Assembly: GCA_964019135.1 (NCBI GenBank)
Contig: OZ025252.1
Location: forward strand, 46,226,959-46,290,958
From: Arenicola marina
Taxonomy: Eukaryota; Annelida; Polychaeta; Arenicolidae
DNA length: 64,000 nt
Reading direction: 5' to 3'
The translations under genes were made by a program, and so were the position numbers. Each line of letters starts with the position of its first letter. Within the stretch, counting starts at the first letter, position 1. Under the pieces are notes generated by a model that saw only the letters and a program-made list of their open reading frames with translations, did no database searches and was not told where the DNA came from. Positions 21,431 to 33,742 of this stretch are shown piece after piece.

Positions 21431-22581
21431 CTAATACAAGAAACTGGTTGTCCTGTGTATAATTTAGCAGTGATTGCCAAGAGTTTGTGTAACATTGTAT
21501 CGAATATTTCATAACATGCATTGTACATAAGATCATCAATCAATAAAAACATTATTTATGCACAATATACATGAATCCCTTCATTCTCTTCGTCAAAATC
21601 CATATCATCCAACTCGGCGTATATCGAGCAAAATGAAGTCAGTAAACTATAACTTAACGACTACGTCCAGCAAACGCCATTTCAATCAAAAAGGCTCCGT
21701 TCGATCTATGACGAAATGCCGTATACATTTAGTAAGAATTAGCATAGCGACTATATACAGCTCAACACGCAAGCACAGATTCTTATGCAGCGTTGTTGTA
21801 CTCGAAAAACGCCACAGGGCTTCAAAAGGCGTTATATATGATCCCCAAATATGTGGGACACCATTTATGCCACGCAAATAAATATGCCGTATGATATGCC
21901 GCTACAATGGTAGTATTACATTTGAGTCAATACTTTCGCCGACTTCGAGGAATTCGCACACGATCAATGTCATAGCTTTGATCAACACCATTCTTATTTC
22001 ACGGTATTTGCATATGATATGCCGCCAACGATTTCATGGTAATGTTCACCCTAATAAATTCAATATGAAACCAAATAGAGTTTCCAAAATATGCGCCTTT
22101 TAGTCATATTTAATTTAGTCAACGGTTCTGTGGCAGGATTCTATGTCATCTGTTATATTGTTTTACATCCCCAGTTACGGTTCATCCGTTAGAGCGGAGA
22201 CCCTTCGAATCTGTGCTGTAGGCAAATGTCATATGCCACTGTTATAACTAATCATGTCGTCCGTCAAATTTGTGGCACACGTGGTCTTTATACCATTGCA
22301 ATTAATGTGAGGCATTGAGCATCATTCGATTGCTTGCTGTCACCAACACCTCAAAATACTCAGACGTCAGATGTTAATTAATTGATGTCATCACCTGGCC
22401 ATGCTCAACGTTTATCGGAATTTGTCAGAAGTTAATTGCAATTACATTAAATTGACACGAAAAGTGAAGTCTAAAATTATCTGCTCCGTCTAGTTCATCA
22501 TCATTCGATGTCAAGCACTGCCGTTGTGAAGGGCATGAGAATACTTTATCGGCTGTCGATATCAAGTTAAGTAGCATAGAA
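21431..22581 (+). other. Spacer 10: 3' UTR, spacer and altered-TATA promoter of unit 11
   Basis: AATAAA at 21542-21547; TCTAAAA at 22470-22476. It matches spacer 7 closely (GGAGACCCTTCGAATCTGTG; GGGCATGAGAA in the leader). Confidence 0.6.
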
Positions 22582-23679
22582 ATGGCTCTTGAAGGATGTA
22601 TGAGATCCCACAATTCGCAGAAGAGCGGTCACCACGCACATGCTGAATATAGCTTGGAGTACCTGGAGGCGCACCTGACGCTATCTTCGGAGTTTGCTGA
22701 CATTGATATAGACTTCTACATTGACGATATTGTTCACAGCTGTTGGGATCTCATCAATTTAGAGGTGCCTGATTGTCAGCTTTTTACCAGCTCAGAACTC
22801 GAGGCACTGGATCACCACCAGCCCAGCTCTACTGACATGGAAGATGATAAATTATCATTCGCTTCACTACTACACCCGAGTCCCCAATCGTCACCAGTGA
22901 CGTACCAACATACTCTGTACAACGTGGCGGAGCCTGATAATGCATCATATGTGGATACGAGTTTCTTGCTTATGGGAAACTGTTGCAACCTTCCACAAAG
23001 AATAGCCACGCCTTGTCCAGGTCCCCACAACAATTATTTCTTTGACAACATCAGCTACTCTTGTCGAGGAGAGGTTCCGCAGATTGCAGAAAAAGATGGT
23101 TACATGACCGTTTCTAATGGTGATGATGACGAAACCAAGACGGCAACGGCCAACATGTTGGCCATTCAGCAAAAGCCAACTGATTCATTCATTGCCATGA
23201 TAGCTAAGGCCATTATGAGTACATCAGACGGTGAAATGCTTGTGGCTGATATCTATCAATGGTTTCTGGACAATTATCCTTATTATCAGACGACCAAGTG
23301 CGCCTGGAGGATCAGCGTTCGTCACAACCTCTCCGTCAACGAGTGTTTCGTCTAGGGGCAACGCAGCAAAGGAAATCGGGGTTTCTATTGGTCCATCCAT
23401 CCACTATCTGTAGAAGATTTCACCAACGGTTGTTTCCAGAGGCGTCAAGCCCGTCGGCGCATCCAGCAGCAGAATCGCACCCAATGTGCGTCACAGTCTC
23501 AACAGCTGCATGCCATCACTACCGACAGTAGTTACCCAGCATCACAACACACGCCGGGATTCAACGAATGTAAAGATATCATTCATGCCACAAAGGCCAT
23601 GGAACCGATGTGGTCTGATTACTGCCAGGTTCCAGCGATCGCCATCCCGGATGAATACCTTCACCACTTTTCTGTCTAA
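22582..23679 (+). pseudogene. Unit 11: forkhead gene with a stop inside the recognition region
   Basis: Codon 258 (AAG, Lys) is TAG at 23353-23355, so translation gives 257 residues and ends at ...NECFV. Wing 1, wing 2 and the whole C-terminus are lost, which should abolish normal DNA binding. The eh1-like motif (FYIDDIV) and helices 1-3 remain, so a truncated corepressor-binding peptide is conceivable but not supported by other evidence. The rest of the frame is still open to 23679. Private changes are A165V and I228F (QWFLDNY) in helix 2. The intact sister copies are units 13 and 15. Confidence 0.9.
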
Positions 23680-24828
23680 CTAATACAAGAAACTGGTTGT
23701 CCTGTGTATAATTTAGCAGTGATTGCCAAGAGTTTGTGTAACATTGTATCGAATATTTCATAACATGCATTGTACATAAGATCATCAATCAATAAAAACA
23801 TTATTTATGCACAATATACATGAATCCTTTCATTCTCTTCGTCCAAATCCATATCATCCAACTCGGCATATATCGAGGAAAATGAAGTCAGTAAACTATA
23901 ACTTAACGACTACGTCCAGCAAACGCCATTTCAATCAAAAAGGCTCCGTTCGATCTATGACGAAATGCCGTATACATTTAGTAAGAATTAGCATAGCGAC
24001 TAATGACAGCTCAACACGCAAGCACAGATTCTTATGCAGCGTTGTTGTACTCGAAAAACGCCACAGGGCTTCAAAAAGCGTTATATGTGATCCCCAAATA
24101 TGTGTGACACCATATATGCCACGCAAATAAATATGCCGTATGATATGCCGCTACAATGGTAGTATTACATTTGAGTCAATACTTTCGCCGACTTCGAGGA
24201 ATTCGCACACGATCAATGTCATAGCTTTGATCAACACCATTCTTAATTCACGGTATTTGCATATGATATGCTGCCTACGATTTCATGGTAATGTTCACCC
24301 TAATAAATTCAATATGAAACCAAATAGAGTTTCCAAAATATGCGCCTTTTAGTCATATTTAATTTAGTCAACGGTTCTGTGGCAGGATTCTGTCATCTGT
24401 TATATTGTTTTACATCTCCAGTTACGGTTCATCCGTTAGAGCGGAAACCCTTCGAATCCGTGCTGTAGGCAAATGTCATATGCCACTGTTATAACTAATC
24501 ATGTCGTCCGTCAAATTTGTGGCACACGTGGTCTTTATACTATTGCAATTAATGTGAGACATTGAGTATCATTCGATTGCTTGCTGTCACCAACACCTCA
24601 AAATACTCAGACGTCAGATGTTAATTAATTGATGTCATCACCTGGCCATGCTCAACCTTTATCGGAATTTGTCAGAAGTTAATTGCAATTACATTAAATT
24701 GACACGAAAAGTGAAGTCTAAAATTATCTGCTCCGTCTAGTTCATCATCATTCGATGTCAAGTACTTCCATTGTGAAGGGCATTAGAATACTTTTTCGGC
24801 TGTCGATATCAAGTTAAGTAGCATAGAA
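23680..24828 (+). other. Spacer 11: 3' UTR, spacer and altered-TATA promoter of unit 12
   Basis: AATAAA at 23791-23796; TCTAAAA at 24717-24723. Private TAATGACAGC and GAGTATCATT are shared with spacer 13. Confidence 0.6.
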
Positions 24829-25926
24829 ATGGCTCTTGAAGGATGTATGAGATCCCACAATTCGCAGAAGAGCGGTCACCACGCACATGCTGAATATAGC
24901 TTGGAGTACTTGGAGGCGCACCTGACGCTATCTTCGGAGTTTGCTGACATTGATATAGACTTCTACATTGACAATATTGTTCACAGCTGTTGCGATCTCA
25001 TCAATTTAGAGGTGCCTGATTGTCAGCTTTGTACCAGCTCAGAACTCAAGGCACTGGATCACCACCAGCCCAGCTCTACTGACATGGAAGACGATAAACT
25101 ATCATTCGCTTCACCACTACACCCGAGTCCCCAATCGTCACCAGTGACGTCCCAACATACTCTGTACAACGTGGCGGAGCCTGATAATGCATCATATGTG
25201 GGTACGAGTTTTTTGCTTATGGGAAACTGTTACAACCTTCCCCAAGAAGTAGCCACGCCTTGTCCAGGTCCCCACAACAATTATTTCTTTGACAACATCA
25301 GCTACTCTTGTCGAGTAGAGGCTCTGCAGATTGCAGAACAAGATGATTACATGACCGTTTCTAATGGTGATGATGACCAAACCAAGACGGCAACGGTCAA
25401 CACGTTGGCCATTCAGCAAAAGCCAACTGATTCATTCATTGCCATGATAGCTAAGGCCATTATGAGTACATCAGACGGTGAAATGCTTGTGGCTGATATC
25501 TATCAATGGATTCTGGACAATTATGCTTACTATCAGAAGACCAAGTGCGCCTGGAGGATCAGCGTTCGTCACAACCTTTCCGTCAACGAGTGTTTCGTCA
25601 AGGGGCAACGCAGCAGAAGAAATCGGGGTTTCTATTGGTCCATCCATCCACTATCTGTAGAAGATTTCACCAACGGTTGTTTCCAGAGGCGTCAAGAACG
25701 TCGGCGCATCCAGCAGCAGAATCGCACCCAATGTGCGTCACAGTCTCAACAGCTGCATGCCATCACTACCAACAGTAGTTACCCAGCATCACAACACACC
25801 CCGGGATTCAACGAATGTAAAGATATCATTCATGCCACAAAGGCCATGGAACCGATGTGGTCTGATTACTGCCAGGTTCCAGCGATCGCCATCCCGGATG
25901 AATACCTTCACCACTTTTCTGTCTAA
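24829..25926 (+). CDS. Unit 12: FoxQ2-like forkhead protein
   Basis: This copy encodes 365 residues of the unit 7/10 group (G125, V141, T237K, E290) but with R162 and T300. The promoter box is TCTAAAA although its closest coding relatives 7 and 10 have TATAAAA, so promoter and coding variants are not fully linked. Confidence 0.94.
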   Translation: MALEGCMRSHNSQKSGHHAHAEYSLEYLEAHLTLSSEFADIDIDFYIDNIVHSCCDLINLEVPDCQLCTSSELKALDHHQPSSTDMEDDKLSFASPLHPSPQSSPVTSQHTLYNVAEPDNASYVGTSFLLMGNCYNLPQEVATPCPGPHNNYFFDNISYSCRVEALQIAEQDDYMTVSNGDDDQTKTATVNTLAIQQKPTDSFIAMIAKAIMSTSDGEMLVADIYQWILDNYAYYQKTKCAWRISVRHNLSVNECFVKGQRSRRNRGFYWSIHPLSVEDFTNGCFQRRQERRRIQQQNRTQCASQSQQLHAITTNSSYPASQHTPGFNECKDIIHATKAMEPMWSDYCQVPAIAIPDEYLHHFSV

Positions 25927-27075
25927 CTAATACAAGAAACTGGTTGTCCTGTGTATAATTTAGCAGTGATTGCCAAGAGTTTGTGTAACATTGTATCGAA
26001 TATTTCATAACATGCATTGTACATAAGATCATCAATCAATAAAAACATTATTTATGCACAATATACATGAATCCCTTCATTCTCTTCGTCAAAATCCATA
26101 TCATCCAACTCGGCGTATATCGAGCAAAATGAAGTCAGTAAACTTTAACTTAACGACTACGTCCAGCAAACGCCATTTCAATCAAAAAGGCTCCGTTCGA
26201 TCTATGACGAAATGCCGTATACATTTAGTAAGAATTAGCATAGCGACTATATACAGCTCAACACGCAAGCACAGATTCTTATGCAGCGTTGTTGTACTCG
26301 AAAAACGCCACAGGGCTTCAAAAGGCGTTATATATGATCCCCAAATATGTGGGACACCATTTATGCCACGCAAATAAATATGCCGTATGATATGCCGCTA
26401 CAATGGTAGTATTACATTTGAGTCAATACTTTCGCCGACTTCGAGGAATTCGCACACGATCAATGTCATAGCTGTGATCAACACCATTCTTATTTCACGG
26501 TATTTGCATATGATATGCCGCCTACGATTTCATGGTAATGTTCACCCTAATAAATTCAATATGAAACCAAATAGAGTTTCCAAAATATGCGCCTTTTAGT
26601 CATATTTAATTTAGTCAACGGTTCTGTGGCAGGATTCTGTCATCTGTTATATTGTTTTACATCTCCAGTTACGGTTTATCCGTTAGAGCGGAAACCCTTC
26701 GAATCCGTGCTGTAGGCAAATGTCATATGCCACTGTTATAACTAATCATGTCGTCCGTCAAATTTGTGGCACACGTGGTCTTTATACTATTGCAATTAAT
26801 GTGAGACATTGAGCATCATTTGATTGCTTGCTGTCACCAACACCTCAAAATACTCAGACGTCAGATGTTAATTAATTGATGTCATCACCTGGCCATGCTC
26901 AACGTTTATCGGAATTTGTCAGAAGTTAATTGCAATTACATTAAATTGACACGAAAAGTGAAGTCTAAAATTATCTGCTCCGTCTAGTTCATCATCATTC
27001 GATGTCAAGCACTGCCGTTGTGAAGGGCATGAGAATACTTTATCGGCTGTCGATATCAAGTTAAGTAGCATAGAA
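25927..27075 (+). other. Spacer 12: 3' UTR, spacer and altered-TATA promoter of unit 13
   Basis: AATAAA at 26038-26043; TCTAAAA at 26964-26970. ACGGTTTATCC is shared with spacer 14. Confidence 0.6.
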
Positions 27076-28173
27076 ATGGCTCTTGAAGGATGTATGAGAT
27101 CCCACAATTCGCAGAAGAGCGGTCACCACGCACATGCTGAATATAGCTTGGAGTACCTGGAGGCGCACCTGACGCTATCTTCGGAGTTTGCTGACATTGA
27201 TATAGACTTCTACATTGACGATATTGTTCACAGCTGTTGGGATCTCATCAATTTAGAGGTGCCTGATTGTCAGCTTTTTACCAGCTCAGAACTCGAGGCA
27301 CTGGATCACCACCAGCCCAGCTCTACTGACATGGAAGATGATAAATTATCATTCGCTTCACTACTACACCCGAGTCCCCAATCGTCACCAGTGACGTACC
27401 AACATACTCTGTACAACGTGGCGGAGCCTGATAATGCATCATATGTGGATACGAGTTTCTTGCTTATGGGAAACTGTTGCAACCTTCCACAAAGAATAGC
27501 CACGCCTTGTCCAGGTCCCCACAACAATTATTTCTTTGACAACATCAGCTACTCTTGTCGAGGAGAGGCTCCGCAGATTGCAGAAAAAGATGGTTACATG
27601 ACCGTTTCTAATGGTGATGATGACGAAACCAAGACGGCAACGGCCAACATGTTGGCCATTCAGCAAAAGCCAACTGATTCATTCATTGCCATGATAGCTA
27701 AGGCCATTATGAGTACATCAGACGGTGAAATGCTTGTGGCTGATATCTATCAATGGATTCTGGACAATTATCCTTATTATCAGACGACCAAGTGCGCCTG
27801 GAGGATCAGCGTTCGTCACAACCTCTCCGTCAACGAGTGTTTCGTCAAGGGGCAACGCAGCAAAGGAAATCGGGGTTTCTATTGGTCCATCCATCCACTA
27901 TCTGTAGAAGATTTCACCAACGGTTGTTTCCAGAGGCGTCAAGCCCGTCGGCGCATCCAGCAGCAGAATCGCACCCAATGTGCGTCACAGTCTCAACAGC
28001 TGCATGCCATCACTACCGACAGTAGTTACCCAGCATCACAACACACGCCGGGATTCAACGAATGTAAAGATATCATTCATGCCACAAAGGCCATGGAACC
28101 GATGTGGTCTGATTACTGCCAGGTTCCAGCGATCGCCATCCCGGATGAATACCTTCACCACTTTTCTGTCTAA
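27076..28173 (+). CDS. Unit 13: FoxQ2-like forkhead protein
   Basis: This copy encodes 365 residues, the intact sister of unit 11 (Y108, C135, G163, K171, A190, M192). In the loop before wing 1 it has SKGNRG where most copies have SRRNRG (262-267), removing two arginines from a region that usually lies near DNA. Confidence 0.94.
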   Translation: MALEGCMRSHNSQKSGHHAHAEYSLEYLEAHLTLSSEFADIDIDFYIDDIVHSCWDLINLEVPDCQLFTSSELEALDHHQPSSTDMEDDKLSFASLLHPSPQSSPVTYQHTLYNVAEPDNASYVDTSFLLMGNCCNLPQRIATPCPGPHNNYFFDNISYSCRGEAPQIAEKDGYMTVSNGDDDETKTATANMLAIQQKPTDSFIAMIAKAIMSTSDGEMLVADIYQWILDNYPYYQTTKCAWRISVRHNLSVNECFVKGQRSKGNRGFYWSIHPLSVEDFTNGCFQRRQARRRIQQQNRTQCASQSQQLHAITTDSSYPASQHTPGFNECKDIIHATKAMEPMWSDYCQVPAIAIPDEYLHHFSV

Positions 28174-29322
28174 CTAATACAAGAAACTGGTTGTCCTGTG
28201 TATAATTTAGCAGTGATTGCCAAGAGTTTGTGTAACATTGTATCGAATATTTCATAACATGCATTGTACATAAGATCATCAATCAATAAAAACATTATTT
28301 ATGCACAATATACATGAATCCTTTCATTCTCTTCGTCCAAATCCATATCATCCAACTCGGCATATATCGAGGAAAATGAAGTCAGTAAACTATAACTTAA
28401 CGACTACGTCCAGCAAACGCCATTTCAATCAAAAAGGCTCCGTTCGATCTATGACGAAATGCCGTATACATTTAGTAAGAATTAGCATAGCGACTAATGA
28501 CAGCTCAACACGCAAGCACAGATTCTTATGCAGCGTTGTTGTACTCGAAAAACGCCACAGGGCTTCAAAAAGCGTTATATGTGATCCCCAAATATGTGTG
28601 ACACCATATATGCCACGCAAATAAATATGCCGTATGATATGCCGCTACAATGGTAGTATTACATTTGAGTCAATACTTTCGCCGACTTCGAGGAATTCGC
28701 ACACGATCAATGTCATAGCTTTGATCAACACCATTCTTAATTCACGGTATTTGCATATGATATGCTGCCTACGATTTCATGGTAATGTTCACCCTAATAA
28801 ATTCAATATGAAACCAAATAGAGTTTCCAAAATATGCGCCTTTTAGTCATATTTAATTTAGTCAACGGTTCTGTGGCAGGATTCTGTCATCTGTTATATT
28901 GTTTTACATCTCCAGTTACGGTTCATCCGTTAGAGCGGAAACCCTTCGAATCCGTGCTGTAGGCAAATGTCATATGCCACTGTTATAACTAATCATGTCG
29001 TCCGTCAAATTTGTGGCACACGTGGTCTTTATACTATTGCAATTAATGTGAGACATTGAGTATCATTCGATTGCTTGCTGTCACCAACACCTCAAAATAC
29101 TCAGACGTCAGATGTTAATTAATTGATGTCATCACCTGGCCATGCTCAACCTTTATCGGAATTTGTCAGAAGTTAATTGCAATTACATTAAATTGACACG
29201 AAAAGTGAAGTCTAAAATTATCTGCTCCGTCTAGTTCATCATCATTCGATGTCAAGTACTTCCATTGTGAAGGGCATTAGAATACTTTTTCGGCTGTCGA
29301 TATCAAGTTAAGTAGCATAGAA
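28174..29322 (+). other. Spacer 13: 3' UTR, spacer and altered-TATA promoter of unit 14
   Basis: AATAAA at 28285-28290; TCTAAAA at 29211-29217. It is nearly identical to spacer 11. Confidence 0.6.
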
Positions 29323-30420
29323 ATGGCTCTTGAAGGATGTATGAGATCCCACAATTCGCAGAAGAGCGGTCACCACGCACATGCTGAATATAGCTTGGAG
29401 TACTTGGAGGCGCACCTGACGCTATCTTCGGAGTTTGCTGACATTGATATAGACTTCTACATTGACAATATTGTTCACAGCTGTTGCGATCTCATCAATT
29501 TAGAGGTGCCTGATTGTCAGTTTTGTACCAGCTCAGAACTCAAGGCACTGGATCACCACCAGCCCAGCTCTACTGACATGGAAGACGATAAACTATCATT
29601 CGCTTCACCACTACACCCGAGTCCCCAATCGTCACCAGTGACGTCCCAACATACTCTGTACAACGTGGCGGAGCCTGATAATGCATCATATGTGGGTACG
29701 AGTTTTTTGCTTATGGGAAACTGTTACAACCTTCCCCAAGAAGTAGCCACGCCTTGTCCAGGTCCCCACAACAATTATTTCTTTGACAACATCAGCTACT
29801 CTTGTCGAGTAGAGGCTCTGCAGATTGCAGAACAAGATGATTACATGACCGTTTCTAATGGTGATGATGACCAAACCAAGACGGCAACGGTCAACACGTT
29901 GGCCATTCAGCAAAAGCCAACTGATTCATTCATTGCCATGATAGCTAAGGCCATTATGAGTACATCAGACGGTGAAATGCTTGTGGCTGATATCTATCAA
30001 TGGATTCTGGACAATTATGCTTACTATCAGAAGACCAAGTGCGCCTGGAGGATCAGCGTTCGTCACAACCTTTCCGTCAACGAGTGTTTCGTCAAGGGGC
30101 AACGCAGCAGAAGAAATCGGGGTTTCTATTGGTCCATCCATCCACTATCTGTAGAAGATTTCACCAACGGTTGTTTCCAGAGGCGTCAAGAACGTCGGCG
30201 CATCCAGCAGCAGAATCGCACCCAATGTGCGTCACAGTCTCAACAGCTGCATGCCATCACTACCAACAGTAGTTACCCAGCATCACAACACACCCCGGGA
30301 TTCAACGAATGTAAAGATATCATTCATGCCACAAAGGCCATGGAACCGATGTGGTCTGATTACTGCCAGGTTCCAGCGATCGCCATCCCGGATGAATACC
30401 TTCACCACTTTTCTGTCTAA
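29323..30420 (+). CDS. Unit 14: FoxQ2-like forkhead protein
   Basis: This copy encodes 365 residues and differs from unit 12 by L67F only. The domain is intact. Confidence 0.94.
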   Translation: MALEGCMRSHNSQKSGHHAHAEYSLEYLEAHLTLSSEFADIDIDFYIDNIVHSCCDLINLEVPDCQFCTSSELKALDHHQPSSTDMEDDKLSFASPLHPSPQSSPVTSQHTLYNVAEPDNASYVGTSFLLMGNCYNLPQEVATPCPGPHNNYFFDNISYSCRVEALQIAEQDDYMTVSNGDDDQTKTATVNTLAIQQKPTDSFIAMIAKAIMSTSDGEMLVADIYQWILDNYAYYQKTKCAWRISVRHNLSVNECFVKGQRSRRNRGFYWSIHPLSVEDFTNGCFQRRQERRRIQQQNRTQCASQSQQLHAITTNSSYPASQHTPGFNECKDIIHATKAMEPMWSDYCQVPAIAIPDEYLHHFSV

Positions 30421-31569
30421 CTAATACAAGAAACTGGTTGTCCTGTGTATAATTTAGCAGTGATTGCCAAGAGTTTGTGTAACATTGTATCGAATATTTC
30501 ATAACATGCATTGTACATAAGATCATCAATCAATAAAAACATTATTTATGCACAATATACATGAATCCCTTCATTCTCTTCGTCAAAATCCATATCATCC
30601 AACTCGGCGTATATCGAGCAAAATGAAGTCAGTAAACTTTAACTTAACGACTACGTCCAGCAAACGCCATTTCAATCAAAAAGGCTCCGTTCGATCTATG
30701 ACGAAATGCCGTATACATTTAGTAAGAATTAGCATAGCGACTATATACTGCTCAACACGCAAGCACAGATTCTTATGCAGCGTTGTTGTACTCGAAAAAC
30801 GCCACAGGGCTTCAAAAGGCGTTATATATGATCCCCAAATATGTGGGACACCATTTATGCCACGCAAATAAATATGCCGTATGATATGCCGCTACAATGG
30901 TAGTATTACATTTGAGTCAATACTTTCGCCGACTTCGAGGAATTCGCACACGATCAATGTCATAGCTGTGATCAACACCATTCTTATTTCACGGTATTTG
31001 CATATGATATGCCGCCTACGATTTCATGGTAATGTTCACCCTAATAAATTCAATATGAAACCAAATAGAGTTTCCAAAATATGCGCCTTTTAGTCATATT
31101 TAATTTAGTCAACGGTTCTGTGGCAGGATTCTGTCATCTGTTATATTGTTTTACATCTCCAGTTACGGTTTATCCGTTAGAGCGGAAACCCTTCGAATCC
31201 GTGCTGTAGGCAAATGTCATATGCCACTGTTATAACTAATCATGTCGTCCGTCAAATTTGTGGCACACGTGGTCTTTATACTATTGCAATTAATTTGAGA
31301 CATTGAGCATCATTCGATTGCTTGCTGTCACCAACACCTCAAAATACTCAGACGTCAGATGTTAATTAATTGATGTCATCACCTGGCCATGCTCAACGTT
31401 TATCGGAATTTGTCAGAAGTTAATTGCAATTACATTAAATTGACACGAAAAGTGAAGTCTAAAATTATCTGCTCCGTCTAGTTCATCATCATTCGATGTC
31501 AAGCACTGCCGTTGTGAAGGGCATTAGAATACTTTATCGGCTGTCGATATCAAGTTAAGTAGCATAGAA
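30421..31569 (+). other. Spacer 14: 3' UTR, spacer and altered-TATA promoter of unit 15
   Basis: AATAAA at 30532-30537; TCTAAAA at 31458-31464. It is nearly identical to spacer 12, with a private GCAATTAATTTGAG near 31287. Confidence 0.6.
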
Positions 31570-32667
31570 ATGGCTCTTGAAGGATGTATGAGATCCCACA
31601 ATTCGCAGAAGAGCGGTCACCACGCACATGCTGAATATAGCTTGGAGTACCTGGAGGCGCACCTGACGCTATCTTCGGAGTTTGCTGACATTGATATAGA
31701 CTTCTACATTGACGATATTGTTCACAGCTGTTGGGATCTCATCAATTTAGAGGTGCCTGATTGTCAGCTTTTTACCAGCTCAGAACTCGAGGCACTGGAT
31801 CACCACCAGCCCAGCTCTACTGACATGGAAGATGATAAATTATCATTCGCTTCACTACTACACCCGAGTCCCCAATCGTCACCAGTGACGTACCAACATA
31901 CTCTGTACAACGTGGCGGAGCCTGATAATGCATCATATGTGGATACGAGTTTCTTGCTTATGGGAAACTGTTGCAACCTTCCACAAAGAATAGCCACGCC
32001 TTGTCCAGGTCCCCACAACAATTATTTCTTTGACAACATCAGCTACTCTTGTCGAGGAGAGGCTCCGCAGATTGCAGAAAAAGATGGTTACATGACCGTT
32101 TCTAATGGTGATGATGACGAAACCAAGACGGCAACGGCCAACATGTTGGCCATTCAGCAAAAGCCAACTGATTCATTCATTGCCATGATAGCTAAGGCCA
32201 TTATGAGTACATCAGACGGTGAAATGCTTGTGGCTGATATCTATCAATGGATTCTGGACAATTATCCTTATTATCAGACGACCAAGTGCGCCTGGAGGAT
32301 CAGCGTTCGTCACAACCTCTCCGTCAACGAGTGTTTCGTCAAGGGGCAACGCAGCAAAGGAAATCGGGGTTTCTATTGGTCCATCCATCCACTATCTGTA
32401 GAAGATTTCACCAACGGTTGTTTCCAGAGGCGTCAAGCCCGTCGGCGCATCCAGCAGCAGAATCGCACCCAATGTGCGTCACAGTCGCAACAGCTGCATG
32501 CCATCACTACCGACAGTAGTTACCCAGCATCACAACACACCCCAGGATTCAACGAATGTAAAGATATCATTCCTGCCACAAAGGCCATGAAACCGATGTG
32601 GTCTGATTACTCCCAGGTTCCAGCGATCGCCATCCCGAATGAATACCTTCACCACTTTTCTGTCTAA
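31570..32667 (+). CDS. Unit 15: FoxQ2-like forkhead protein, last copy of the regular left half
   Basis: This copy encodes 365 residues of the unit 11/13 group with SKGNRG. The tail has H335P, E341K, C348S and D357N, variants that recur in part in units to its right. From about the end of the domain onward the unit therefore resembles the right-hand half, which makes it a transition copy. Confidence 0.94.
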   Translation: MALEGCMRSHNSQKSGHHAHAEYSLEYLEAHLTLSSEFADIDIDFYIDDIVHSCWDLINLEVPDCQLFTSSELEALDHHQPSSTDMEDDKLSFASLLHPSPQSSPVTYQHTLYNVAEPDNASYVDTSFLLMGNCCNLPQRIATPCPGPHNNYFFDNISYSCRGEAPQIAEKDGYMTVSNGDDDETKTATANMLAIQQKPTDSFIAMIAKAIMSTSDGEMLVADIYQWILDNYPYYQTTKCAWRISVRHNLSVNECFVKGQRSKGNRGFYWSIHPLSVEDFTNGCFQRRQARRRIQQQNRTQCASQSQQLHAITTDSSYPASQHTPGFNECKDIIPATKAMKPMWSDYSQVPAIAIPNEYLHHFSV

Positions 32668-33742
32668 CTAATACAAGAAACTGGTTGTCCTGTGTATAAT
32701 TTGGCTGTGATTGCCAAGAATTTGTGTAACATTGTATCGAATATTTCATAACATGCATTGTACATAAGATCATCAATCAATAAAAACATTATTTATGCAC
32801 AATATACATGAATCCCCTCATTCTCTTCATCCAAATCCATATCATCCAACTCAGCATATATCGAGGAAAATGAAGTCAGTAAACTATAACTTAACGACTA
32901 CGTCCAGCAAACGCCATTTGAATCAAAGAGGATCTGTTCGATGTATGACAAAATGCCGAATACATTTAGTAAGAATTACCATAGCGACTAATTACAGCTC
33001 AACACGCAAGCACAGATTCTTATGCAGCGTTATTGTACTCGAAAAACGCCACAGGGCTTCAAAAGGCGTTATATATGATCCCCAAATATGTGGGACACCG
33101 TTTATGCCCCGCAAATAAATATGCCGTATGATATGCCGCTACAATGGTAGTATTACATTTGGGTCAATACTTTCGCCGACTTCGCGGAATACTCACCCGA
33201 TCAATGTCATAGCTTTGATCAACACCATTTTTATTTCACGGTATTTGCGTATGATATGCCGCCTACCATTTCATGGTAATGTTCACCCTAATAAATTCAA
33301 TATGAAACCAAACAGAGTTTCCAAAATATGCGCCTTTTAGTCATATTTAATTTAGTCAACGGTTCTGTGGCAGGATTCTATGTCATCTGTTATATTGTTT
33401 TACATCCCCAAATACGGTTCATCCGTTAGAGCGGTTAGACGTGGTCTTTATACTATATGCAATTAATGTGAGGCATTGAGCATCATTCGATTGCTTGCTG
33501 TCACCAACACCTCAAAATACTCAGACGTCAGATGTTAATTAATTGATGTCATCACCTGGCCATGCTCAACGTTTATCGGAATGTGTCAGAAGTTAATTGC
33601 AATTACATTAAATTGACACGAAAAGTGAGGTATAAAATGATCTGCTCCGTCTAGTTCATCATCATTCGATGTCAAGTACTCCCATTGTAAAGGGCATTAG
33701 AGTATATTTTCGGCTGTCGATATCAAGTTAAGTAGCATAGAA
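32668..33742 (+). other. Spacer 15: shortened by about 74 bp, promoter of unit 16
   Basis: AATAAA at 32779-32784; TATAAAA at 33631-33637. About 74 bp are missing after GTTAGAGCGG near 33435, removing the segment with TCATATGCCACTG and part of the region before the E-box. The POU-type octamer is mutated to ATTTGCGT at about 33243-33250. Confidence 0.65.

Larger units (their letters stand above)
22582..31569 (+). repeat. Two-unit higher-order repeat, 4494 bp (units 11-12 and 13-14)
   Basis: Units 11 and 13 (and 15), and units 12 and 14, are nearest relatives by shared private variants. Units 11, 13 and 15 share Y108, G163, K171 and the V190A/T192M pair. Units 12 and 14 share G125, V141 and E290. 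Spacers after 11 and 13 share TAATGACAGC and GAGTATCATT; those after 12 and 14 share ACGGTTTATCC. The offset is exactly 4494 bp at all three starts (22582, 27076, 31570). Unit 11 differs from 13 by the nonsense mutation. Confidence 0.8.
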
